A DNA stretch of 20,356 nt, from the NCBI GenBank assembly GCA_945899335.1, contig CAMDIP010000006.1, positions 1-20,356 of the forward strand. The letters run 5' to 3'. This document shows positions 14,345-20,356 of the stretch, piece after piece. The position numbers were made by a program, and so were the translations under genes. The notes beneath the pieces were generated by a model. It was given only the letters and a program-made list of their open reading frames with translations, ran no database searches and had not been told where the DNA came from. The stretch comes from Bordetella parapertussis (lineage in GTDB: Bacteria > Pseudomonadota > Gammaproteobacteria > Burkholderiales > Burkholderiaceae_C). Each line of letters starts with the position of its first letter. Within the stretch, counting starts at the first letter, position 1.

Positions 14345-15145
14345 TCACAACCTCACAGGTATCCCCCGCTCCCGCATCCTTTGCTTGGCCTGCTGCACGG
14401 TGTATTCGCCATAGTGAAAAATGCTGGCGGCCAGCACCGCGTCGGCACCGCCTGTTTGGATGCCGTCAGCCAAGTGGTCGAGGTTGCCCACGCCGCCCGA
14501 GGCGATCACCGGCACAGGCACAGCGTCGCTGACTGCGCGGGTCAGCGCCAAGTCAAAGCCGCTTTTGGTGCCGTCGCGGTCCATGCTGGTGAGTAATATT
14601 TCGCCCGCGCCGTGTTCGGCCATTTGGGTGGCCCAAGCCACCGCGTCCAACCCGACGTTTTTGCGGCCACCGTGGCTGTACACGTCCCAACCGGGGCCCA
14701 TGGGCTTGCCGTTTGCGCTGATGCGTTGCTCGTCTTCCGCACTGCGGCGCTTGGCGTCGATGGCCACCACGATGCACTGCGCGCCGTATTTGGCCGAGGC
14801 ATCGCGGATCACCTGCGGGTTGGCAATGGCCGCCGAGTTGAAGCTGGTTTTGTCAGCACCGGCGTTCAAGAGGCGGCGCACGTCTTCCACGGTGCGCACG
14901 CCACCACCCACGGTGAGCGGTATGAACACCTGCGAGGCCACAGCTTCGATGATGTGCAAAATCACATCGCGCCCGTCGCTGGTGGCGGTGATGTCCAAAA
15001 AGGTCAGCTCATCCGCGCCTTGCTCGTTGTAACGAGCCGCAATTTCCACCGGGTCGCCGGCGTCGCGCAGTTCCACAAAGTTGATGCCCTTGACAACCCG
15101 TCCGGCCGTCACGTCCAGACAGGGAATGATGCGTTTGGCCAGCAT
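14345..15145 (-). CDS. hisF: Imidazole glycerol phosphate synthase cyclase subunit HisF
   Basis: HisF takes ammonia from HisH and makes imidazole glycerol phosphate plus AICAR. The 266-residue (beta-alpha)8 barrel starts [20 protein letters not shown] with the catalytic Asp11. The second acidic residue is in [12 protein letters not shown] (Asp at about 131). Phosphate-binding turns are in [12 protein letters not shown] and [13 protein letters not shown]. It is slightly longer than E. coli HisF (258) because of extra residues after AKRR (about 134-152), which I recall as common in Burkholderiales. It starts one base after the hisA stop. Confidence 0.97.
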   Translation of the reverse strand: MLAKRIIPCLDVTAGRVVKGINFVELRDAGDPVEIAARYNEQGADELTFLDITATSDGRDVILHIIEAVASQVFIPLTVGGGVRTVEDVRRLLNAGADKTSFNSAAIANPQVIRDASAKYGAQCIVVAIDAKRRSAEDEQRISANGKPMGPGWDVYSHGGRKNVGLDAVAWATQMAEHGAGEILLTSMDRDGTKSGFDLALTRAVSDAVPVPVIASGGVGNLDHLADGIQTGGADAVLAASIFHYGEYTVQQAKQRMRERGIPVRL

Positions 15146-15146
15146 C

Positions 15147-15887
15147 TCAGCCGTTCAGCTCGTCGGCGCGGGCTTGGGCTTTCTCGAAGTCGAGGTCGCC
15201 GCTGTAAATGGCGCGGCCGCAAATCACCCCTTCAATGCCCTCGTCTTCCACCGCACACAGGCCTTCAATGTCTTTCATATTCGACAAGCCGCCCGATGCG
15301 ATGACGGGAATGGACAGCGCTTGCGCCAGCTTGACGGTGGCGTCGATGTTGATGCCGCTGAGCATGCCGTCGCGGCCAATGTCGGTGTAGATGATGGACT
15401 CCACGCCGTAGTCCTCGAACTTTTTGGCCAAGTCCACCACCTCATGGCCGGTGAGTTTGCTCCAGCCGTCAGTCGCCACCTTGCCGTCTTTGGCGTCCAG
15501 TCCGACGATGATGTGGCCGCCAAACGCGCTGCAAGCGTCTTTCAAAAAGCCAGGGTTCTTGACGGCAGCGGTGCCAATGATGATGTAGCGGATGCCGCCG
15601 TCGATGTATTTTTCAATCGTGTCCAAGTCGCGGATGCCGCCACCGAGCTGCACCGGAATATCGTCGCCCACCGCCTTCAAGATGCTGCGGATGGCGCTGA
15701 AGTTTTGCGGCTTGCCCGCGAACGCACCGTTCAGGTCCACCAGGTGCAAACGCCGTGCGCCTTTGTTCACCCACTGCAAAGCCATGTCGGCGGGGTCTTC
15801 GCTGAAAACGGTGGATTGGTCCATATCGCCTTGGATCAGGCGAACGCAGTGGCCGTCTTTGAGGTCAATGGCGGGGATGAGGAGCAT
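15147..15887 (-). CDS. hisA: ProFAR isomerase HisA
   Basis: HisA isomerises ProFAR to PRFAR by an Amadori rearrangement, the fourth step of the pathway. The 246-residue barrel begins [20 protein letters not shown] with catalytic Asp8. The second catalytic Asp lies in [17 protein letters not shown] (about 131), followed by the loop tryptophan. [15 protein letters not shown] and [13 protein letters not shown] are the phosphate-binding repeats and show the half-barrel symmetry shared with HisF. The ATG is preceded by a T-run rather than a clear ribosome binding site. The 36-base gap after hisH is one of the widest inside this operon. Confidence 0.97.
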   Translation of the reverse strand: MLLIPAIDLKDGHCVRLIQGDMDQSTVFSEDPADMALQWVNKGARRLHLVDLNGAFAGKPQNFSAIRSILKAVGDDIPVQLGGGIRDLDTIEKYIDGGIRYIIIGTAAVKNPGFLKDACSAFGGHIIVGLDAKDGKVATDGWSKLTGHEVVDLAKKFEDYGVESIIYTDIGRDGMLSGINIDATVKLAQALSIPVIASGGLSNMKDIEGLCAVEDEGIEGVICGRAIYSGDLDFEKAQARADELNG

Positions 15888-15923
15888 GGTTAAAAAATGG
15901 CGTAAAGCCCAGTGAAAGGCATA

Positions 15924-16577
15924 TCAGGGAGACCAAGACAAAAAATTTCGGTAGAGGGTAAGGCCAAGGTCGGCACTTTTTTCTGGGTGAAATTGAGTAG
16001 CAAAAATATTACCTCGGGCAAGCACCGAGGTAAAGCTTTGGCCGTAATCGGTTACCCCCGCAGTGTGGTGCGTATCTAACGGGCGAGCATAAAAACTGTG
16101 AACAAAGTAGAAATAGCTGTTATCGGGGATGCCTTGCCACAGGGGGTGGGCCTGGGTTTGTGCCACTTGGTTCCAGCCCATTTGGGGGACTTTGTAGCGA
16201 CTCCCGTCGGCTTGGTGTTGGCCTGCCAAGTCAAACTTGACCACCTCACCGGGGATGAGCCCCAGGCTGGGTGTGCCGCCGTCTTCGCCTTCGGCGCTGT
16301 GGTCCAACAGCATTTGCATGCCCACGCACACCCCGAACAGGGGCTTGCTGGCAGCGGCGTCGAGCACTGCAGGCAAGAGGCCGCTGTCGTGCAACTCGCG
16401 CATGCAGTCGCGCATAGCGCCTTGACCGGGCAACACCACGCGTTCGGCGGCGTGAACTTCTTCAGGGTTGGCGGTGATAACCACCTTGACATCCGAGCCA
16501 TGGGCCGCGGCCATGACGGCCTGCGCTACCGATCGCAAATTTCCCATGCCGTAATCGATGACCGCCACGGTTCGCAT
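15924..16577 (-). CDS. hisH: Imidazole glycerol phosphate synthase glutaminase subunit HisH
   Basis: HisH is the class I glutamine amidotransferase that feeds ammonia to HisF. The 217-residue product starts [17 protein letters not shown] at 5-21. The nucleophile is the cysteine of [18 protein letters not shown], about residue 84 (between FGV and VGMQ). The His-Glu pair is in [18 protein letters not shown] short insertion [10 protein letters not shown] replaces the usual compact loop, as in other members. It lies 6 bases after hisB and 36 bases before hisA. Confidence 0.97.
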   Translation of the reverse strand: MRTVAVIDYGMGNLRSVAQAVMAAAHGSDVKVVITANPEEVHAAERVVLPGQGAMRDCMRELHDSGLLPAVLDAAASKPLFGVCVGMQMLLDHSAEGEDGGTPSLGLIPGEVVKFDLAGQHQADGSRYKVPQMGWNQVAQTQAHPLWQGIPDNSYFYFVHSFYARPLDTHHTAGVTDYGQSFTSVLARGNIFATQFHPEKSADLGLTLYRNFLSWSP

Positions 16578-16583
16578 AAAAGA

Positions 16584-17177
16584 TTAGAGCGAACCCTTGG
16601 TGGAAGGAATCACGCCCTCGGAGCGCGGGTCGATTTCCAAAGCGGATCGCAGCGCACGGGCAAAAGCCTTGAACACGGTCTCGGCTTGGTGGTGGGCGTT
16701 TTCGCCACGCAGGTTGTCGATGTGCAAGGTGACAAAAGCGTGGTTCACAAAACCTTGGAAAAACTCAAACGCCAGTTGAGAGTCGAAATTGCCGATGCTG
16801 CCGCTCTTGAAAGGCACATGCATTTCAAGGCCTGGACGACCGGAGAAGTCCACCACCACGCGACTCAAGGCTTCGTCCAATGGGACATAAGCGTGGCCAT
16901 AGCGGCGAATGCCTTTTTTGTCGCCCACCGCTTTGGCCACTGCTTGACCCAGCGTGATGCCCACGTCTTCCACCGTGTGGTGGCCATCGATGTGCAAGTC
17001 GCCTTTGGCGTGGATGTACAAGTCGATCAGGCCGTGGCGAGCGATTTGGTCCAGCATGTGGTCGAAGAAACCGATGCCAGTGGACAAGTCGGCCTGCCCT
17101 GTGCCATCGAGGTTGACGCGCACCTTGATTTGGGTTTCTTTGGTGTCGCGGCTCACTTCTGCAATGCGTGGTGTCAT
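16584..17177 (-). CDS. hisB: Imidazoleglycerol-phosphate dehydratase HisB (monofunctional)
   Basis: HisB here dehydrates imidazole glycerol phosphate to imidazole acetol phosphate using a di-metal site. From the ATG at 17177 the product has 197 residues, the length of the monofunctional enzyme; the histidinol-phosphatase domain fused in enterobacteria is absent. Motifs include [33 protein letters not shown] and the second metal half-site [17 protein letters not shown]. The start [15 protein letters not shown] was chosen because it opens the conserved part and avoids overlap with hisC. It leaves an 8-base gap to hisC. Confidence 0.96.
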   Translation of the reverse strand: MTPRIAEVSRDTKETQIKVRVNLDGTGQADLSTGIGFFDHMLDQIARHGLIDLYIHAKGDLHIDGHHTVEDVGITLGQAVAKAVGDKKGIRRYGHAYVPLDEALSRVVVDFSGRPGLEMHVPFKSGSIGNFDSQLAFEFFQGFVNHAFVTLHIDNLRGENAHHQAETVFKAFARALRSALEIDPRSEGVIPSTKGSL

Positions 17178-17185
17178 GGTGGCTT

Positions 17186-18304
17186 TCAAATTGAGGCTGG
17201 TGCCAAGGGCGTCCAAAGTTCAGTTAAGGCGGCGAGGAACAGATCGTTTTCTTCGGGCGTGCCCACCGAGGGGCGTAAACAGCGGCGCAGCAAGGGATGC
17301 ATTTTAGAAACGTTCTTGACCAAAATGCCGCGCTCGCGTAAGCCTTCAAATAAGCGGGTGGCGATGTCCTCGGCTCCCTCAAAGCGCACCAGCAACATAT
17401 TGGCTTGGCTAGGGAACACCTTCGCGCCTTGGAGTTGCGCCAAAGCCGAGCTGATACGCTCGCGTTCTGAGCAGATGGCTTGCGCCTGCGCTTGGAAAAC
17501 CTGTTGGTGCTCCAGCGCAAACAAGGCGCACTCGGCATTGAGCACGCTGATGTTGTAGGGCGGTCGAATTTTGTCGATCTGGGCAATCACATCGGTGCGG
17601 CCCACCATATAGCCAATGCGCACCCCTGCCAAACCAAACTTGGACAAAGTACGCATCAGCAGCACTTGAGCATTGGTGGCGGGGTCGCGGCGAATCTCGT
17701 CCCACCAAGTCAGAGACGAAAAAGGCTGGTAAGCCTCGTCTAACACCACCCAAGCGCCATAAGCGCTGACTTGGGCAATCAGGCGGCGTATCACCGCCGC
17801 ATCCCACAAATTGGCAGACGGGTTGTTGGGGTAGGCCAAATAAACGATGGCAGGTTGGTGCTGGGCGATGGCAGCAGACATGGCGGCTTCGTCCAGCTCG
17901 AAGTCAGCCGTCAGGCTCACCGGTACATAAGTCAATCCCTGTAAATGGGTGCTGAGGGCATACATGACAAAGCCAGGCTCGGGAGCCAAAGCCACCGCGC
18001 CTGGTGCTTGGCAGGCCAGGGAAAGCAAGGAAATCAACTCGTCAGAGCCATTGCCCAGCATCAGCGCATAGCCTGCGGGCATGTCTATATAGTGTTCAAG
18101 CGCTGTCTTAAGGTCTTCGGTGCGTTGGCTGGGGTAGCGGTTCAGAGCCACCGCGCCCAGCCTGCGGCCCAAAGCAGACTGCAAGTCTGGTGACAGGGTG
18201 TAGGGGTTCTCCATCGCATCGAGCTTGACCATGCCTGCAGCGGGCTGGACCACGTATGCGCTCATGGCCTGGATGTCAGAACGGATGAAATTCAATGGTC
18301 TCAT
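17186..18304 (-). CDS. hisC: Histidinol-phosphate aminotransferase HisC
   Basis: HisC is a PLP-dependent class I/II aminotransferase that converts imidazole acetol phosphate to histidinol phosphate. From ATG 18304 the product has 372 residues. It shows the N-terminal [29 protein letters not shown] (PLP phosphate region), [19 protein letters not shown] and the Schiff-base lysine K222 in [22 protein letters not shown] at 18316 would add four residues. It is the promoter-proximal his gene in this run; no hisD or hisG precedes it, and the next upstream gene is divergent. A TATAAT lies very close upstream. Confidence 0.96.
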   Translation of the reverse strand: MRPLNFIRSDIQAMSAYVVQPAAGMVKLDAMENPYTLSPDLQSALGRRLGAVALNRYPSQRTEDLKTALEHYIDMPAGYALMLGNGSDELISLLSLACQAPGAVALAPEPGFVMYALSTHLQGLTYVPVSLTADFELDEAAMSAAIAQHQPAIVYLAYPNNPSANLWDAAVIRRLIAQVSAYGAWVVLDEAYQPFSSLTWWDEIRRDPATNAQVLLMRTLSKFGLAGVRIGYMVGRTDVIAQIDKIRPPYNISVLNAECALFALEHQQVFQAQAQAICSERERISSALAQLQGAKVFPSQANMLLVRFEGAEDIATRLFEGLRERGILVKNVSKMHPLLRRCLRPSVGTPEENDLFLAALTELWTPLAPASI

Positions 18305-18316
18305 GAGGTCGAACAA

Positions 18317-18322
18317 ATTATA
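18317..18322 (-). promoter_or_regulatory. Perfect TATAAT, candidate -10 for the hisC operon
   Basis: The minus strand has TATAAT at 18322-18317, 12 bases before the hisC ATG. A good -35 is missing at the standard distance (AAAGCT at 17). If used, transcription would begin only a few bases before the start codon, giving a nearly leaderless message. The whole divergent gap to the next gene is 62 bases, so any promoter for hisC must lie here or inside that gene. Confidence 0.35.
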
Positions 18323-18366
18323 GTCACCCCTTAGCTCTAAGCTTTTAACCTTTCCAAGGAGTTTTT

Positions 18367-18984
18367 ATGAAGAAACTATCTATATCGTCCCGCGCAGCCC
18401 TTTGGGTAGGGGTTTTGGCGATCCCTTTGCTGACGTCTTGCGGCAGTATCGGCACGCTGGAGTGGTCGTCCGCCGATGCTGGTTACACCACGCTGTTTGA
18501 TGGCAGCGACTTGAACCAATGGAAGCCGGTGGGTAACGCCAATTGGCGGCTGCAAGACAATTTGCTGCTAGCCGATCTGGGTAGCGGTTTTTTGGTGACC
18601 CGCCAAAGCTACCAAGATTTTCAACTCAAGGTGGATTTCTGGGTTGACTCATCAGCCAACAGCGGCATCTACATTCGCTGCACCGATTTACAAAACATCA
18701 CTTCGGCCAATGCTTATGAGGTGAATATTTACGACCAACGGCCAGACCCCAGCTTCGGCACGGGCGCCATTGTGGACGTAGCCAAGGTCACGAATATGCC
18801 CAAAGCAGGCGGCCAATGGAACAGCTACGACATCACCTTCAAAGGTGACCGCATGGTGGTTTACCTCAATGGTGAGAAAACCGTGGAAACCCGTGACAGC
18901 CGCTTGAGCGCAGCGGGCCCCATCGCCTTGCAATACGAAAAAGGCGTGGTGAGGTTTAGAAATCTCCGTATCAAGGCTTTGTGA
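18367..18984 (+). CDS. DUF1080 (3-keto-disaccharide hydrolase-like) lipoprotein
   Basis: DUF1080 domains have a concanavalin/LamG-like sandwich; some members hydrolyse 3-keto-glycosides, and many are attached to the envelope. The 205-residue product has a lipoprotein signal with lipobox LTSC at 22-25 and Gly after the modified Cys25, consistent with outer-membrane sorting. The domain shows GYTTLFDGSDLNQWKPVGN at about 39-57, the DFWVDSSANSGIYIRC strand pair, a YEVNIYDQRPDP segment, and the final ALQYEKGVVRFRNLRIKAL. AAGGAG 5 bases before the ATG is a strong ribosome binding site. Its stop overlaps the cho start by GTGA, an unexpected pairing. Confidence 0.88.
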   Translation: MKKLSISSRAALWVGVLAIPLLTSCGSIGTLEWSSADAGYTTLFDGSDLNQWKPVGNANWRLQDNLLLADLGSGFLVTRQSYQDFQLKVDFWVDSSANSGIYIRCTDLQNITSANAYEVNIYDQRPDPSFGTGAIVDVAKVTNMPKAGGQWNSYDITFKGDRMVVYLNGEKTVETRDSRLSAAGPIALQYEKGVVRFRNLRIKAL

Positions 18985-19805
18985 ATGGAACCAAGCAAGA
19001 CCTGACGGCGCATTTGCCCCATGCGCCAGGGGTCTATGTCTTTTGGGGTGACAGCAGCCTGCCTTTGTACATTGGCAAAAGTGTGGACATCCGCAGCAGG
19101 GTGATGTCCCACTTTCGCCAGCCTGATGAGGCGCGTATGTTGGCGCAAACCCGCCGCATCGAGTGTTTGCCAACAGCCGGCGAAATGGGCGCTTTGCTTT
19201 TAGAGTCGCGCCTGATCAAAACCCGACAACCCTTGTTCAATCAGCGACTGAGGCGAACCAAGCACTTGCACTCATGGCGACTCAGCGACAGTGCTGAAGG
19301 GCTTGGCAATGAACTTGTCAGCAGCGCTGAGGTGGTGCATGGCCAAACCCAAGGCCTGTTTGGCCTGTTTTCTTCGCGCCATGCGGCACAAGAAAAATTG
19401 CGGGCCTTGGCTTTGGAGCACAAATTGTGTTTAGCCACACTGGGCTTGGAAAAAACCACCACACGCGGCTGCTTCGGTTTGCAACTTCGCCAATGCGATG
19501 GCGTGTGCGTGGGCAAAGAGGCTCGCATAAATCATGACGAACGGTTGCGTACCGCCTTGCAGCAACTGCAGGTGCATGTGTGGCCTTATGCAACGGCCAT
19601 CGATGTGGTGGAGCAGTCTGGCGACTGGGTGCAAAAACACCGCGTCTTGAACTGGTCCTATCTGGGGACTTGGTGCTCCAAGGGGACGGCGGTGGAGTCG
19701 CCACAAGGCGAAGACACCGCAAGCTTCGATGCCGACACCTATGCGATTTTGGTCAAACCACTTTTAAAGGGTGAGGCCCTGATACAGCAAGTGTTCAGTC
19801 ACTGA
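18981..19805 (+). CDS. cho: Cho-like (UvrC homolog) GIY-YIG excision nuclease
   Basis: Cho makes the 3' incision in nucleotide excision repair at lesions that UvrC handles poorly. The 274-residue product opens with the GIY-YIG nuclease domain: PGVYVFWG at 16-23, LYIGKSVDIRSRVMSHF at 29-45 with catalytic arginines, and the metal-binding Glu75 in LLLESRLIKTRQPLFNQRLR. The TPDEA-like segment (RQPDEARMLAQTRRI) and the later LFGLFSSRHAAQEKL and CLATLGLEK-cysteine region (C179, C188, C192) match E. coli Cho along its length. UvrC's UvrB-binding and helix-hairpin-helix domains are absent. The start is a GTG overlapping the previous stop (GTGA), with AAGG 4 bases upstream. Confidence 0.92.
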   Translation: MNGTKQDLTAHLPHAPGVYVFWGDSSLPLYIGKSVDIRSRVMSHFRQPDEARMLAQTRRIECLPTAGEMGALLLESRLIKTRQPLFNQRLRRTKHLHSWRLSDSAEGLGNELVSSAEVVHGQTQGLFGLFSSRHAAQEKLRALALEHKLCLATLGLEKTTTRGCFGLQLRQCDGVCVGKEARINHDERLRTALQQLQVHVWPYATAIDVVEQSGDWVQKHRVLNWSYLGTWCSKGTAVESPQGEDTASFDADTYAILVKPLLKGEALIQQVFSH

Positions 19806-20356
19806 AAGCAAAGGCCGACAGCGTGGTTTCCATCACACGGTCGGAAAACACTTTTCGACCCCAAGAATTTCCTGCGGCGCCCGCCACAGTCATCAATGGC
19901 AACAAATGTTCTTCCGCACGGGGCGGATGGCAGTCACGGGCTCGCGGGGCTTGTGTCCACTCCGCCAGCAACTGATCGCGCTCTTGGGGCTCAGCCTGCA
20001 CCGCGTGGGTGAGCCAATCGTCAAACTCGTCAGAGATGGGTGCGTACTGCGGGTTGCCATAGGCCCGCATATTGTGAAAGCTCATGCCGCTGCCAATGAT
20101 GAGAACATCCTCGTCACGCAGTGCTTGCAAGGCGCGGCCTGTGTGGATGTGATGGACTGGGTCCAGCGAGGTGTGCAATGACAGTTGCACCACCGGAATA
20201 GTGGCAACAGGAAATAAGAGCTTCATCGGAATGAACACTCCATGGTCAAAACCACGCTGGGCGTCTTGTTGCGCGGCAATGCCTTGCGCTTGCAATAAAT
20301 CCACAATTCGCGCCGCCAAGGCAGGCGCACCGGGTGCGGGATAGGTCAGCTCGTAG
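19795..20356 (-). CDS. DODA-type (class III/LigB-like) extradiol dioxygenase, N-terminus beyond window
   Basis: This partial gene encodes the C-terminal 186 or so residues of a DODA/YgiD-type extradiol dioxygenase, a non-heme iron or zinc protein of the LigB superfamily. The frame stays open to the window end. It contains the YELTYPAPGAPALAARIV segment, then RGFDHGVFIPMKLLFPVA with the conserved His, VVQLSLHTSLDP, IIGSGMSFHNMRA and EEHLLPLMTVAGAAG with another conserved His near the end. The natural substrate is unknown; E. coli YgiD can cleave DOPA, but many relatives are uncharacterised. The gene is convergent with cho and the two coding regions overlap by 11 bases. Confidence 0.9.
   Translation of the reverse strand, partial: YELTYPAPGAPALAARIVDLLQAQGIAAQQDAQRGFDHGVFIPMKLLFPVATIPVVQLSLHTSLDPVHHIHTGRALQALRDEDVLIIGSGMSFHNMRAYGNPQYAPISDEFDDWLTHAVQAEPQERDQLLAEWTQAPRARDCHPPRAEEHLLPLMTVAGAAGNSWGRKVFSDRVMETTLSAFAFSD

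Noticed and set aside
14421..15893. Several 200-270 codon plus-strand frames over hisF and hisA
   Set aside because: They mirror the codon bias of the his genes on the other strand and show no family features.
16098..17558. A 486-codon open frame on the plus strand across hisH, hisB and hisC
   Set aside because: It is antisense to three well-recognised genes and its product has no recognisable domain. Long antisense frames are common opposite GC-biased coding sequence.
1..20356. CRISPR array, insertion sequence, toxin-antitoxin pair or phage defence operon
   Set aside because: No regularly spaced repeats, transposase, paired toxin-antitoxin genes or known defence domains were recognised on either strand.

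Overview
The window looks like a chromosomal segment of a betaproteobacterium of the order Burkholderiales, most likely family Comamonadaceae; the genus cannot be settled by eye. This rests on the gene order (secA diverging from a short DUF721/dciA-like gene; petABC-sspAB; a hisCBHAFIE-HIT-tatABC-HtrA protease-nif3-pdxA run) and on the proteins themselves, for example a PVWY-type cytochrome b and a Burkholderiales-type TatB. Base composition is uneven by eye: roughly 40-45% GC in the small-gene region near 2.0-4.1 kb, about 50% over petABC-sspAB, and clearly higher over hisE-hisA.

Layout. (1) 1-486: the first 29 codons of secA on the minus strand, diverging from a dciA-like gene. (2) 487-4104: an accessory-looking stretch of small, mostly exported, poorly characterised proteins. 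It holds a cysteine-rich secreted protein, a secreted HExxH metallopeptidase-like protein, a PlsC-type acyltransferase, an exported protein, a 42-residue membrane microprotein, two overlapping tandem paralogs and one more exported protein, plus a G-rich tract and two intrinsic terminators. (3) 4105-8263: a minus-strand block petA-petB-petC-sspA-sspB-tRNA-Thr, encoding the complete cytochrome bc1 complex, the stringent starvation proteins and a tRNA-Thr(UGU) closed by a strong terminator. (4) 8373-8556: an mscL pseudogene with an internal deletion, a frameshift and a missing C-terminus. (5) 8578-18304: a long minus-strand run starting at hisC, then hisB, hisH, hisA, hisF, hisI, hisE, a HIT protein, tatA, tatB, tatC, an HtrA/DegS-like protease, nif3-like and pdxA. 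Most junctions are overlaps or gaps of a few bases. hisG and hisD are not upstream of hisC. (6) 18367-20356: a DUF1080 lipoprotein gene overlapping a cho (UvrC-like) nuclease gene, convergent with a DODA-type extradiol dioxygenase gene that runs off the window.

How the genes work together. The his genes cover most steps from phosphoribosyl-ATP to histidinol phosphate. TatABC would export folded proteins, and the Rieske subunit PetA carries a Tat-like signal. The DegS-like protease fits envelope quality control, and SspB would deliver substrates to ClpXP. No complete novel system is evident. The least explained material is the 487-4104 cluster of exported proteins, the mscL decay, and the translationally coupled lipoprotein-cho pair. 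No gap longer than about 200 bases lacks a gene.
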